Shown: positions 8,638-16,897 of the stretch, one piece after another | Layout of the letters: every line of letters starts with the position of its first letter | How positions within the stretch are numbered: the stretch's first letter is position 1 | Assembly (NCBI RefSeq): GCF_039521325.1 | Contig: NZ_BAAACD010000045.1 | Reading direction: 5' to 3' (one strand) | Source of the DNA: Clostridium_X cadaveris | GTDB lineage: Bacteria > Bacillota > Clostridia > Clostridiales > Clostridiaceae | DNA: 64,000 nucleotides | Made by a program: the position numbers and the translations under genes | Notes under the pieces: generated by a model | The model's database searches: none | What the model was told of the DNA's origin: nothing | Seen by the model: only the letters and a program-made list of their open reading frames with translations

Positions 8638-9225
8638 ATGGCAGCTCCAAGGAAAGATAATGTGCAGAAATTAATCATAGAAACAACAGAAAAATTATTA
8701 GAAACACAAAAACTATCTGATATTCCATTTTCTCAGATAGCTAAAGGTGCCGGAATTTCAAAAGGAACATTATATTATCATTATAAAAGCAAGAATGATA
8801 TACTCTTTGATATCATGGATAAATATTTATCTAAACAATTTAATGATCTGCTTACATGGACTGAAAATCCAAATAAAGATACTTCACTCCATCGTCTTGT
8901 AAAGTATGTCTTAGAACGTGATATCTCTAATGCCAATATGCGTCTACACTTTTTCTATGATGCTATGCTTGGTAATGAGGAAGTACGTGTTAAACTTTTA
9001 AAACGTTATGAAGACTTTGCAAAAATCATTTCAGAAAAGATAGAAGAAAGAACCTCTATAATGTCAGCTGACTACCTTGCTTGGCTCCTACTTCTTTTAT
9101 CTGATGGCTTATTTATACATAAAACTTTAAACAATGAAAATCTAGATGTTACAAAATTTATCACTCAAAGTGAGGAGCTAATGAAAATGTTTAGCAATAG
9201 CATTTCAGATTTTGATTCAAAATAA
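8638..9225 (+). CDS. TetR/AcrR-family transcriptional regulator
   Basis: 195 residues. The N-terminal HTH is typical: TEKLLETQKLSDIPFSQIAKGAGISKGTLYYHYKSKNDILFDIMDKYL, at residues 15 to 60. The C-terminal ligand domain is helical and of normal length. GAAAGGA lies before ATG 8638. It is divergent from the five-gene flavoprotein/kinase operon and is the obvious regulator for it through the palindrome at 8442-8463. The ligand is unknown; a lipid or polyol phosphate would fit the operon. Confidence 0.88.
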   Translation: MAAPRKDNVQKLIIETTEKLLETQKLSDIPFSQIAKGAGISKGTLYYHYKSKNDILFDIMDKYLSKQFNDLLTWTENPNKDTSLHRLVKYVLERDISNANMRLHFFYDAMLGNEEVRVKLLKRYEDFAKIISEKIEERTSIMSADYLAWLLLLLSDGLFIHKTLNNENLDVTKFITQSEELMKMFSNSISDFDSK

Positions 9226-9228
9226 ATT

Positions 9229-9278
9229 GACTTCTAATCTTCAAGTGGATTTTTAACTCCATCGAAAGGTTAGAAGTC
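9229..9278. terminator. Terminator between TetR gene and thiC (convergent)
   Basis: GACTTCTAA...TTAGAAGTC with a long imperfect inner part, followed on the plus strand by TTTATTTCATT. It lies just after the TetR stop and can serve that gene; it is also near the thiC end at 9332. Confidence 0.6.
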
Positions 9279-9331
9279 TTTATTTCATTACTTTTATTTT
9301 TTTATTCTACACTACAAATAGATTTACCATT

Positions 9332-10639
9332 CTACTCGTCAAATATAGATACAATCTCCCCGTCAAGAATTCTATTCATGTTTTTAACGGCACAGAAGTT
9401 ACCACACATACTACAAGTGTCCTCTTTCTCTGGCTTAGAAGAAGCTCTGTATCTTCTTGCCTTTTCAGGATCTATTGAAAGTTCAAACATACGCTCCCAA
9501 TCAAGCTTCTTTCTTGCAAGACTCATCTCATTATCCCAGTCCATTGCTTTTGGAACACCTTTAGCGATATCTGCTGCATGAGCTGCGATTTTTGTAGCAA
9601 TAATTCCTTCTTTAACATCATCTATATCTGGTAGACGTAGATGTTCTGCTGGTGTAACATAGCATAGGAAGCATGCTCCATTTGCAGCAGCCATTGCTCC
9701 TCCGATTGCTGAAGTAATATGATCATATCCAGGAGCTACGTCAGTAACTATAGGACCTAATACATAAAATGGTGCTGAATTACATAGTGTCTTTTGAATT
9801 TCCATATTAGCAGCAATTTGATTCATAGGCATATGTCCTGGCCCCTCAATCATTATCTGTACATCTTTCTCCCAAGCACGTCTTGTCAACTCTCCTAAAG
9901 TTATAAGTTCTTCAATTTGTGATGCATCTGTGGCATCCTTAAGACATCCTGGACGACAAGCGTCACCAAGGCTTAATGTAACATCATATTCTCTGCAGAT
10001 TTCTAAAATCTCATCAAAATGTTCATAGAAAGGATTTTCTTCTCCAGTCATCTCCATCCATGCAAAAATTATAGATCCTCCTCTTGAAACGATGTTTGTA
10101 AGACGCTTATTTCTCTTGAATTTATGAGCTGTTTCTTTGTTTATTCCACAATGAATAGTCATGAAATCAACTCCATCCTCAGCATGCATTCTGACAATGT
10201 CAATCCATTCTTGAGAAGTGATTTTAATAAGAGGTTTATGATAGTAAACTACAGCATCATATATAGGAACTGTTCCAATCATAGCTGGACAATTCTCAGT
10301 AAGATGTCTTCTAAACTTTCTAGTGTCTCCATAGGAACTTAAATCCATGATTGCTTCTGCTCCCATGTCAACAGCACTTTTAACTTTGGCAAATTCCATA
10401 TCTAAATCAATCATATCTCTTGAAGTTCCAAGATTTACATTAATTTTTGTTTTTAACATAGAACCAAGACCATTTGGAGAAATTGCCTTGTGATTCTTAT
10501 TGCATGGAATAATTACCTTTCCCTCTGACATAAGGCCAATAAGCTTGTCCATAGAAATATGTTCCTTCTCAGAAACTACTTTCATCTCATCTGTAATGAT
10601 GCCCTTACGAGCAGCTTCCATTTGTGTTGAATATTCCAT
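9332..10639 (-). CDS. thiC: Phosphomethylpyrimidine synthase ThiC
   Basis: 435 residues starting MEYSTQMEAARKGI. ThiC is a radical SAM enzyme that turns aminoimidazole ribotide into HMP phosphate for thiamine synthesis. The C-terminal CSMCGNFC (CxxCxxxxC) is its atypical cluster motif; EGPGHMPMNQI, GPIVTDVAPGYDHI and LCYVTPAEHL are hallmark segments. The reading frame is open upstream of this start, but that part is riboswitch and terminator, so ATG 10639 is chosen. No other thi genes are near. Expression is expected to fall when TPP is abundant. Confidence 0.97.
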   Translation of the reverse strand: MEYSTQMEAARKGIITDEMKVVSEKEHISMDKLIGLMSEGKVIIPCNKNHKAISPNGLGSMLKTKINVNLGTSRDMIDLDMEFAKVKSAVDMGAEAIMDLSSYGDTRKFRRHLTENCPAMIGTVPIYDAVVYYHKPLIKITSQEWIDIVRMHAEDGVDFMTIHCGINKETAHKFKRNKRLTNIVSRGGSIIFAWMEMTGEENPFYEHFDEILEICREYDVTLSLGDACRPGCLKDATDASQIEELITLGELTRRAWEKDVQIMIEGPGHMPMNQIAANMEIQKTLCNSAPFYVLGPIVTDVAPGYDHITSAIGGAMAAANGACFLCYVTPAEHLRLPDIDDVKEGIIATKIAAHAADIAKGVPKAMDWDNEMSLARKKLDWERMFELSIDPEKARRYRASSKPEKEDTCSMCGNFCAVKNMNRILDGEIVSIFDE

Positions 10640-10675
10640 TAACTTTACCTTCTTTCTTTTCAGGGCAAGAGAAAA

Positions 10676-10703
10676 CGGAGAACACCGTAATAGGCATTCT
10701 CCG
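10676..10703 (-). terminator. Riboswitch-controlled terminator before thiC
   Basis: CGGAGAA...TTCTCCG hairpin followed on the minus strand by TTTTCTCTT, between the TPP aptamer and the thiC start. It is placed as the expression platform of a transcriptional-attenuation riboswitch. Confidence 0.75.
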
Positions 10704-10715
10704 TATAGTAAGCAA

Positions 10716-10806
10716 TTGCTTTCTCTTCCTACGGTGGCATTACCCACATCAGGTTTAAGGGTCGAAGTTTGATAACTTCCTCTCAGCCTGCTGTACAAGC
10801 TCCCCT
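10716..10806 (-). ncRNA. TPP riboswitch (THI element)
   Basis: The minus strand carries the conserved thi-box core: a 5' strand GGGGAGC, CTGAGAGG, then GACCCTTAAACCTGATGTG and GGGTAATGCCACCGTAGGAAG. These match the TPP aptamer consensus in order and spacing. It leads directly to a terminator hairpin and then thiC. The 3' segment CACCGTA can pair with TACGGTG inside the terminator, suggesting the antiterminator. Confidence 0.95.
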
Positions 10807-10951
10807 GAAATATATTTTTTTAAATAATATCACAATTATTTGATTTTGTCAAATTTTCAATCTAATTACCAAATACGCTTTTTCATTTTAAGCCATATAT
10901 TTATATGCTCATTAGCTATTAAATTCACTTGTAAATTTCTTTAATAAAATC

Positions 10952-10979
10952 CAATTATGTTGCAATTGAATCATAATTG
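10952..10979. promoter_or_regulatory. Near-perfect 28-bp palindrome upstream of Crp/Fnr gene 1
   Basis: CAATTATG at one end and CATAATTG at the other, with a centre TTGCAATTGAA; 12 of 14 base pairs of the palindrome match. A TATAAT box follows at 10989-10994. The centre contains TGTT-N8-ATCA, close to TGTT-N8-AACA found before the FNT/asr operon. A self-binding site of the downstream regulator is likely. Confidence 0.6.
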
Positions 10980-11015
10980 ATTTATATGTATAATTATAAA
11001 AAAGGAAGGTGTGTT

Positions 11016-11684
11016 ATGAAAGATTATATTGATAATATTAGCGGATTATCATTATTTTCAGGAATAGAAACAAAAGATTTATCTCCTATGCTTAAATGCT
11101 TAGGAAGTTATGTTCGTAATTACAAAAAAGGTGAGTTCATATTTTTATCTAATGAGCCTATACAATCAGTTGGAATTATATTGCAAGGTACTATTCATAT
11201 GGTAAAAGAAGATATTTGGGGCAATAAAACTATTTTGGTATTTATGAAAAAGGGTGATATATTTGGAGAAACCTTTGCTTGTGGAAATCAATTAAATTCT
11301 GCAGTAACATTTTACTCCTCTACAAACTCTGAAATCCTATATATGCCATTTTATAAGATAATACATTCGTGCAACATGTCGTGCATGTTTCATCATCGTT
11401 TAATTGAAAATATGGTGAAGTTGATTGCACAAAAAAATTCTCAACTCATGCAAAAAGTAGAAATCGCATCTAAAAAGACTCTCAGAGAAAAAATACTTAC
11501 TTACATGTCATTACAGTCACAGCTTTATCAAAGTTATTATTTTGAAATTCCACTGGGAAGATTAGAATTGGCAGATTATTTATGTGCTGATAGGAGTGCT
11601 CTTACCCGTGAATTAAACAACATGAAAAAAGATAAAATTATTGATTTTGAAAAAAATTATTTTCATTTATTAAAAAAACATTAG
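11016..11684 (+). CDS. Crp/Fnr-family transcriptional regulator 1
   Basis: 222 residues. An N-terminal cyclic-nucleotide-binding-type beta barrel (KKGEFIFLSNEPIQSVGIILQGTIHMVKED) is followed by a dimer helix and a C-terminal winged helix (LGRLELADYLCADRSALTRELNNMKKDKIIDF). A CNMSC pair of cysteines lies just before the dimer helix, similar to CGKNC in the second Crp/Fnr protein of this region; metal or redox sensing is possible but unproven. Start ATG 11016 has AAGGAAGG upstream; an in-frame codon at 10977 lacks one. It sits directly upstream of the sulfite reductase operon and probably controls it. Confidence 0.88.
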   Translation: MKDYIDNISGLSLFSGIETKDLSPMLKCLGSYVRNYKKGEFIFLSNEPIQSVGIILQGTIHMVKEDIWGNKTILVFMKKGDIFGETFACGNQLNSAVTFYSSTNSEILYMPFYKIIHSCNMSCMFHHRLIENMVKLIAQKNSQLMQKVEIASKKTLREKILTYMSLQSQLYQSYYFEIPLGRLELADYLCADRSALTRELNNMKKDKIIDFEKNYFHLLKKH

Positions 11685-11717
11685 AATGTTGCCTTCGCAA
11701 CATTCTAATGTTTTTTT
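11677..11717 (+). terminator. Intrinsic terminator after Crp/Fnr gene 1
   Basis: A strong hairpin with ACATTAGAATGTTGC and GCAACATTCTAATGT arms, loop CTTC, followed by seven Ts. The stop codon lies within the 5' arm. Confidence 0.9.
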
Positions 11718-11743
11718 AGTCTATATAATAGAAGTACATTATA

Positions 11744-11759
11744 TGTTAATTAATTAACA
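11744..11759. promoter_or_regulatory. 16-bp perfect palindrome before the FNT/asr operon
   Basis: TGTTAATTAATTAACA, 28 bp upstream of the FNT start codon. A TATAAT box is at 11724-11729, so the palindrome would fall just after that start point. It fits a Crp/Fnr-type dimer site, TGTT-N8-AACA. Confidence 0.55.
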
Positions 11760-11787
11760 ATATTGATTTTATTACAGGAGGTTCTTT

Positions 11788-12564
11788 ATGTTTAAAGATG
11801 AGATTTCAAGTATTGGAAATTCTGCCGCTACTAAGGTATCAATTATGAAAAAAACGCCTGCTTCTTATTTTATATTATCTATGTTAGCAGGTATCTTTGT
11901 GGGAATAGGTGTTTTACTAATCTTTACAATAGGTGGTATTCTCTCAGCCGTTAGTTTTCCAGGTACAAAAATTGTAATGGGAGTCAGCTTTGGTGTAGCA
12001 TTAAGTCTTGTTATTATGGCTGGTTCTGAATTATTCACTGGAAATAACTTTGTAATGGCTATAGGAATCTATACTAAAAAAGTTTCTATCAGTGACACTA
12101 TGAAGCTATGGATTTTCTGCTGGCTTGGTAATCTAGTTGGCTCCATATTATTAGCAGTATTATTTGCTTTTTCTGGATTAGCTAATGGAGATGTAGGAAA
12201 TTTTATTGCCCAAACTTCAGCTGCAAAAATCAATGTTCCAGCTATTCAATTATTAATTAGAGGAATTCTTTGTAATATGCTAGTTTGTTTAGCAGTATGG
12301 TGCAGCATAAAAATGAAATCTGAATCAGGTAAATTAATTATGATTTTTTGGTGTCTCTTTGCATTTATTACAGCAGGATTTGAACATAGCGTAGCAAATA
12401 TGACATTGCTTTCTATCGGATTTATTAATCCTATGAATCATGCCATTAACCTTGGTGGTTATTTTTATAATCTAGCTTGGGTAACACTTGGAAATATGAT
12501 TGGCGGAATTTTATTAATTGCACTACCATATGCATTTATTTCTGATAAAACTACTAAAATGTAA
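11788..12564 (+). CDS. Formate/nitrite-transporter-family channel, probable hydrosulfide/sulfite channel
   Basis: 258 residues with about six membrane helices and FNT signatures: ILSMLAGIFVGIGVLL, AGSELFTGNNFVMA, WCLFAFITAGFEHSVANM and NLAWVTLGNMIGGI. FNT proteins are pentameric channels for formate, nitrite or HS-. It is the first gene of the asr operon (asrA begins 24 bp later), the same position as the hydrosulfide channel HSC described in Clostridium difficile. Moving HS- out, or sulfite in, fits the neighbours. AGGAGG stands before ATG 11788. Substrate is inferred from context. Confidence 0.9.
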   Translation: MFKDEISSIGNSAATKVSIMKKTPASYFILSMLAGIFVGIGVLLIFTIGGILSAVSFPGTKIVMGVSFGVALSLVIMAGSELFTGNNFVMAIGIYTKKVSISDTMKLWIFCWLGNLVGSILLAVLFAFSGLANGDVGNFIAQTSAAKINVPAIQLLIRGILCNMLVCLAVWCSIKMKSESGKLIMIFWCLFAFITAGFEHSVANMTLLSIGFINPMNHAINLGGYFYNLAWVTLGNMIGGILLIALPYAFISDKTTKM

Positions 12565-12588
12565 AAAATAAGGAAAGAGGTGTTTTCT

Positions 12589-13599
12589 GTGGGTTACATT
12601 GTAACAAATTTAGAGTTAGATTTATTTATCTCCCAATTATCAAAAAAATATCATATCTTTGCTCCTAAGCGTTTTGAAAATGGAGGAATTTTTTCTGATA
12701 CTGATTGCATTAGATATGGTGAAATTTCTACATCAGATGAGATTGTTTTTGATGAGAAATCCCAATATTCATTTAAAGAAACTATTCTACCAATTATTCA
12801 AACCTTATTCTTTTTCACTGAAGGGACTACAAAGGAAGCTGATATTCCTAAAAAAGACATCCTTGTATTCCTTAGAAGTTGTGATATGCACGCAGTAAAA
12901 AGACTTGATGATATGTATCTTAATAACGGTTCAACTGATTACTATTATCATAAACTTAGGGAAAAGGTTAAGTTTGTTCTAATGGGATGTAAAAATTCCT
13001 TTGAAAATTGTTTCTGCGTAAGTATGGGTACTAATTGTACCGAAAACTATGATATGAGCATCGATAAAGATGATAGTATCTATAGAATTGATTGTAAATA
13101 TGAAGAATGGAAAAACCTATTTGATTCTATGAATGTAAAGCAGGAGCAAGTAACTCCTTCATATGTTACAGAAAACTCACTTAGTGTTTCTATTCCAGAA
13201 AATCTTGATTCTATAGTATGTAAAAGCAAAATGTGGGATGAATATGATTCACGTTGTATAGCTTGTGGACGTTGTAACTTTGTATGTCCTACTTGCACAT
13301 GTTTCACTATGCAAGATATGTTCTATAGTGATAATGGAAAAGTTGGTGAACGTAGAAGAATTTGGTCTTCATGTATGGTAGATGGATTCACTGATGTTGC
13401 TGGCGGCGGAAGTTATCGTCAAAAAAATGGACAAAGAATGCGTTTTAAAGTTCTTCACAAAGTTCATGACTACAAACAACGTAATGGATATCATATGTGC
13501 GTTGGTTGTGGACGTTGCGATGATATTTGTCCAGAATATATTTCATTCTCAAATTGTGTAAACAAATTATCCGACGCTATGAAGGAGGTATCAAAATAA
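12589..13599 (+). CDS. asrA: Anaerobic sulfite reductase subunit A
   Basis: 336 residues. AsrA is the ferredoxin-like subunit passing electrons to the siroheme subunit. Two [4Fe-4S] motifs are in the C-terminal part: CIACGRCNFVCPTCTC and CVGCGRCDDICPEYI. Another segment, ILVFLRSCDMHAVKRLDDMY, is shared with the beta subunit of F420/formate-type dehydrogenases. GTG 12589 is chosen because AGGAAAGAGG ends 8 bases before it; GTG 12580 would overlap that site. Its TAA overlaps the asrB ATG. Confidence 0.95.
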   Translation: MGYIVTNLELDLFISQLSKKYHIFAPKRFENGGIFSDTDCIRYGEISTSDEIVFDEKSQYSFKETILPIIQTLFFFTEGTTKEADIPKKDILVFLRSCDMHAVKRLDDMYLNNGSTDYYYHKLREKVKFVLMGCKNSFENCFCVSMGTNCTENYDMSIDKDDSIYRIDCKYEEWKNLFDSMNVKQEQVTPSYVTENSLSVSIPENLDSIVCKSKMWDEYDSRCIACGRCNFVCPTCTCFTMQDMFYSDNGKVGERRRIWSSCMVDGFTDVAGGGSYRQKNGQRMRFKVLHKVHDYKQRNGYHMCVGCGRCDDICPEYISFSNCVNKLSDAMKEVSK

Positions 13600-14393
13600 T
13601 GATAAACAATGATTATATTCCTTTTATATCTGAAATCAAAGATGTTATTAAACATACTGATATTGAATATACTTTCCGTATGTCCTACGTTGGATATGTA
13701 AAACCAGGGCAATTCTTTGAAGTTTCTATGCCTAAATATGGAGAAGCCCCTATTTCAGTTAGTGGAATTGGAGAAGACTTTGTAGATTTAACAATACGCC
13801 GTGTTGGTAAAGTTACGGATGAAGTTTTTGAACATTATGTAGGCGATACACTATTGCTTAGAGGCCCATATGGAAATGGTTTTGATATAAACCTTTATAA
13901 AGGTAAAGAACTTATTGTAATTGCTGGTGGTACAGGTCTATCTCCTGTGCGTGGTGTAGTTGATTACTTTTCAAATCATATATCAGAACTAGAAAGCATG
14001 ACATTAATAAGCGGTTTTAAAACGCCAAAGGATATTTTGTTTTCAGAAGATTTAAAGCGTTGGAAGGAAAATATGAACGTTATACTTACAGTAGATTCTG
14101 CTGATGATGACACTACTTATCAAACAGGTCTTGTTACAGAATATATTCCAAGGCTAACATTAAAAGATAAAAATAATACAGCTGCAATTGTTGTAGGACC
14201 TCCAGCAATGATGAAATTCTCCGTGCAAGGTTTGTTGAACATTGATATCCCAGAAGAAAACATCTGGATCTCTCAGGAACGTAAAATGTGCTGTGGTCTT
14301 GGAAAATGTGGTCATTGTAAAATCGGTGATGTCTACGTTTGCTTAGATGGTCCAGTATTTAATTATACTAAAGGCAAAACATTAATTGATTAA
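13599..14393 (+). CDS. asrB: Anaerobic sulfite reductase subunit B
   Basis: 264 residues. AsrB binds FAD and NAD(P)H, like dihydroorotate dehydrogenase electron-transfer subunits: GQFFEVSMPKYGEAPISVSG (FAD), VIAGGTGLSPVRGVVDYF (NAD) and a C-terminal [2Fe-2S] set CCGLGKCGHCKIGDVYVCLDGP. ATG 13599 shares a base with the asrA stop (TAATG) and GGAGG lies upstream within asrA. It provides reductant for AsrA/AsrC. Confidence 0.95.
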   Translation: MINNDYIPFISEIKDVIKHTDIEYTFRMSYVGYVKPGQFFEVSMPKYGEAPISVSGIGEDFVDLTIRRVGKVTDEVFEHYVGDTLLLRGPYGNGFDINLYKGKELIVIAGGTGLSPVRGVVDYFSNHISELESMTLISGFKTPKDILFSEDLKRWKENMNVILTVDSADDDTTYQTGLVTEYIPRLTLKDKNNTAAIVVGPPAMMKFSVQGLLNIDIPEENIWISQERKMCCGLGKCGHCKIGDVYVCLDGPVFNYTKGKTLID

Positions 14394-14406
14394 GGGAGGC
14401 TTTGAT

Positions 14407-15369
14407 ATGGATATTAATACCAAAAAGTTAAAAAAGAATGCATTTCGTGTTACAAAAACTCGAGGCGTTACAGCTTCTCGAATACGTGTGCCAGGCGGGC
14501 ACTTAAATGTAGAGCACCTTGCTAAAATTCAAGAAATTGCTCAAACTTATGGAAATGGGACTATTCACATTACAAGTCGTCAAGGCTTCGAAATCTCTGG
14601 AATACCTTTCGAGAAAATTCCAGATGTTAATATTGCTTTACAGGGATTAATTGAAGGTCTTGAAATCAATCAGGAGGATCTTAATTGTGGTTATCCTTCA
14701 GCAGGTACACGTAATATTACAGCATGTGTTGGAAATAGAGTTTGTCCTTTTGGCTGTTATGATACTACTACATTTGCTAAGAAAATTGAAAAAGCAGTTT
14801 TCCCTAATGATCTTCATTTTAAAGTTGCACTTACAGGATGTCCAAATGATTGTGCAAAAGTAAGAATGCACGATTTTGGTATTATGGGTATGACATTGCC
14901 TAGTTTAGATACATCTCGTTGTATAAGTTGTGGTGCTTGTGTTAAAGCATGTACGAAAAAATCAGTTGGTGCACTTAAAGCAGAAAATTATCGTACTGTT
15001 AGAAATGAGGAAAAGTGTATTGGCTGTGGTGAGTGCGTATTAAATTGTCCTAATATGGCTTGGTCTAGAAGTACTAAGAAATATTACCGTCTAACTCTTT
15101 TAGGTAGGACAGGCAAAAAGAATCCTCGCTTAGGTGAAGATTTTATTAAATGGGCCGATGAAGAAAGTATTATAAAAATTATACTTAATACTTATGATTA
15201 TGTTAAGGAATATATAGATACAACTGCCCCTGGCGGTAAGGAGCACATAGGTTATATTGTAGATCGTACAGGTTTCGAGGAGTTTAAAAAATGGGCTCTT
15301 AGAGATGTATGCTTGCCAGAAATAGCAGAAGTATATTCTCCTCTTTATTGGAAAGGAATAAAATATTAA
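14407..15369 (+). CDS. asrC: Anaerobic sulfite reductase subunit C (siroheme)
   Basis: 320 residues. AsrC reduces sulfite to sulfide with a siroheme-[4Fe-4S] centre. Siroheme ligand motifs: ACVGNRVCPFGCYDTT and LTGCPNDCAKVRMHDFG. Two ferredoxin clusters are inserted after them: CISCGACVKACTKKS and CIGCGECVLNCPNMA. The N-terminal ferrite-like domain has GTIHITSRQGFEISGI. ATG 14407 follows GGGAGG; an in-frame non-ATG codon at 14386 lies inside asrB. Last gene of the operon. Confidence 0.95.
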   Translation: MDINTKKLKKNAFRVTKTRGVTASRIRVPGGHLNVEHLAKIQEIAQTYGNGTIHITSRQGFEISGIPFEKIPDVNIALQGLIEGLEINQEDLNCGYPSAGTRNITACVGNRVCPFGCYDTTTFAKKIEKAVFPNDLHFKVALTGCPNDCAKVRMHDFGIMGMTLPSLDTSRCISCGACVKACTKKSVGALKAENYRTVRNEEKCIGCGECVLNCPNMAWSRSTKKYYRLTLLGRTGKKNPRLGEDFIKWADEESIIKIILNTYDYVKEYIDTTAPGGKEHIGYIVDRTGFEEFKKWALRDVCLPEIAEVYSPLYWKGIKY

Positions 15370-15405
15370 TATAATAATATAGTATTTTATTTCTAAATTA
15401 GAGTC

Positions 15406-15466
15406 TTGTCATTTATATGCAGTTATTATATTATATTTATTAAAATGATTTGGTATCTAAAGATAC
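15406..15466 (+). promoter_or_regulatory. Promoter and GTATC-N4-GATAC operator of Crp/Fnr gene 2
   Basis: TTGTCA at 15406-15411, 17-bp spacer, TATTAT at 15429-15434. The operator GTATCTAAAGATAC is at 15453-15466, about 12-26 bp after the expected transcription start and 17 bp before the start codon. The same palindrome, with a different spacer, occurs before the DUF1858 operon. Position suggests self-repression. Confidence 0.65.
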
Positions 15467-15483
15467 AAAAGGATGGATTTTAT

Positions 15484-16179
15484 ATGATAGATAAGTATAT
15501 TGACGTTATTAAAAAATCACCTTTATTTAATAGTATAAATGATAATGAAATACCTTTACTTTTCAACTGCTTGACTCCTAATATAGTTAATTATGACAAA
15601 AATGAATTTATAATAAATTCTGGCGACACAATTAATGAATTTGGATTAGTCTTAGAAGGAGAAGTAATTATCACTAAGGAAAATGTTAACGGAGACAGAG
15701 TAGTGATGTCATTAATAAAAAAAAGTGGATTATTTGGTGAGATGTTTGTATTTTCAAGCCGCAAAACATGGCCAGTAACAGTAATGGCACAATCACCTTG
15801 TAAGATTTTGTTTATTACAAACTCATCTCTCATAACTAAATGCGGTAAAAATTGTTCTTGGCATACCTCCTTACTTCAAAATTTTATAAAAGTAATATCT
15901 GATAAAGGATTAATGCTGAATAAAAAAGTTGAATACCTTTCACTTAAATCTATAAGAGGAAAAATTTCTTTGTACTTAATAGACCAATATAAAATTTCGA
16001 AAAATACAACTTTAACTATTCCACTAAAGCGTAATGAACTTGCTGATTTTTTAAATGTATCACGTCCATCGTTATCTAGAGAAATGTGTTCAATGCGTGA
16101 TGAAGGTATTATTGATTTTCATTTGTCTACATTTAAGATAAAAGATATTGAACTATTAAAAAGTTTTTGTGACTATTAA
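15484..16179 (+). CDS. Crp/Fnr-family transcriptional regulator 2
   Basis: 231 residues with effector barrel (DKNEFIINSGDTINEFGLVLEGEVIITKE), dimer helix, and winged helix (LKRNELADFLNVSRPSLSREMCSMRDEGIIDF). CGKNC lies before the dimer helix. It resembles Crp/Fnr protein 1 in length and layout, so the two look like paralogues bracketing the asr operon. ATG 15484 has AAGGATGG upstream. An identical half-site palindrome lies in its leader and at the DUF1858/hemerythrin promoter, so it probably controls both. HcpR-like nitrosative stress sensing is one option; unproven. Confidence 0.88.
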   Translation: MIDKYIDVIKKSPLFNSINDNEIPLLFNCLTPNIVNYDKNEFIINSGDTINEFGLVLEGEVIITKENVNGDRVVMSLIKKSGLFGEMFVFSSRKTWPVTVMAQSPCKILFITNSSLITKCGKNCSWHTSLLQNFIKVISDKGLMLNKKVEYLSLKSIRGKISLYLIDQYKISKNTTLTIPLKRNELADFLNVSRPSLSREMCSMRDEGIIDFHLSTFKIKDIELLKSFCDY

Positions 16180-16277
16180 AACAAAAAAGAGACGTCATGT
16201 TTAAGGTCTTTTAAATGCTGAGTTTATGTTGGTATTGTGTTATAATTAAAATATAATAATTAATTGAGGGGTTTTTC

Positions 16278-16784
16278 ATGAAATTTTTAGATAAAGTAGA
16301 TACCTTTTTAAGAAACTTATCTACTTTCAAATTTATCGTTACTATTACATTAAGTATGTTCCTTTGTTCATATATATTGGATTTATTAATTAATATTTTT
16401 AATATTAAAATTGCCGAAACTAATCTATCTATATCGCAAGCTCCCTTAATCATAGAATTTCTAGCTGTATCAATAATTGCACCTTTATTAGAAACATTTT
16501 TATTCCAATATGGAGCTATAAAAATCTTAAGAAAAATAAATATATTAAAAAATAATAATTTAATTATAATTCTAATATCAGCTTTAATCTTTGGTCTGCA
16601 ACATTGCTACAGTCTAAGTTATATAATACATACAACCATTTTAGGTATATTTCTTTCTTATGCTTTTGTAGTTTATGAAACAAAAAAAGTATCACCTTTT
16701 TGGGTCGTATGTATTATCCATAGCTTAAGAAATTTTATTAGCTTTAGCATTATAAACATTTTAAAAATATATAACTTATGCTAA
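16278..16784 (+). CDS. CPBP-type intramembrane protease homologue, atypical first motif
   Basis: 168 residues with several membrane segments. CPBP/Abi proteases need EExxxR, FxxxH and a later H/N motif. Here the second and third are present (IFGLQH; CIIHSLRNF), but the first reads LLETFLFQYG: one Glu is kept, the second Glu is a Thr and the Arg is missing. It is shorter than most family members. GAGGGG stands before ATG 16278. Monocistronic, ending in a terminator. Activity is doubtful given the motif. Confidence 0.7.
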   Translation: MKFLDKVDTFLRNLSTFKFIVTITLSMFLCSYILDLLINIFNIKIAETNLSISQAPLIIEFLAVSIIAPLLETFLFQYGAIKILRKINILKNNNLIIILISALIFGLQHCYSLSYIIHTTILGIFLSYAFVVYETKKVSPFWVVCIIHSLRNFISFSIINILKIYNLC

Positions 16785-16831
16785 AGATAAAAACAAATTA
16801 AGAAAAATTAGTTTTAGATTTAAAATAAAGA

Positions 16832-16880
16832 AGGGGCTGTCTCAAATACGATTCGAAGAATCGTTTTGAGACAGTCTCTT
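16832..16880. terminator. Bidirectional terminator between CPBP and membrane protein genes
   Basis: Arms GACTGTCTC-type: GGGGCTGTCTCAAA...TTTTGAGACAGTCTC with an inner ACGATTCGAAGAATCGT. Followed by TTTTGTTTT on the plus strand. It serves the convergent genes on both sides. Confidence 0.8.
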
Positions 16881-16897
16881 TTGTTTTACTTCTATTA

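Noticed and set aside
10640..10798. Upstream extension of ThiC by 53 residues
   Set aside because: That stretch is the TPP riboswitch and its terminator; the family starts at MEYSTQME.
16180..16230. Possible terminator after Crp/Fnr gene 2 (AAAAGAGAC...GTCTTTT)
   Set aside because: Only a weak short stem with an A-rich loop; not convincing enough to list.
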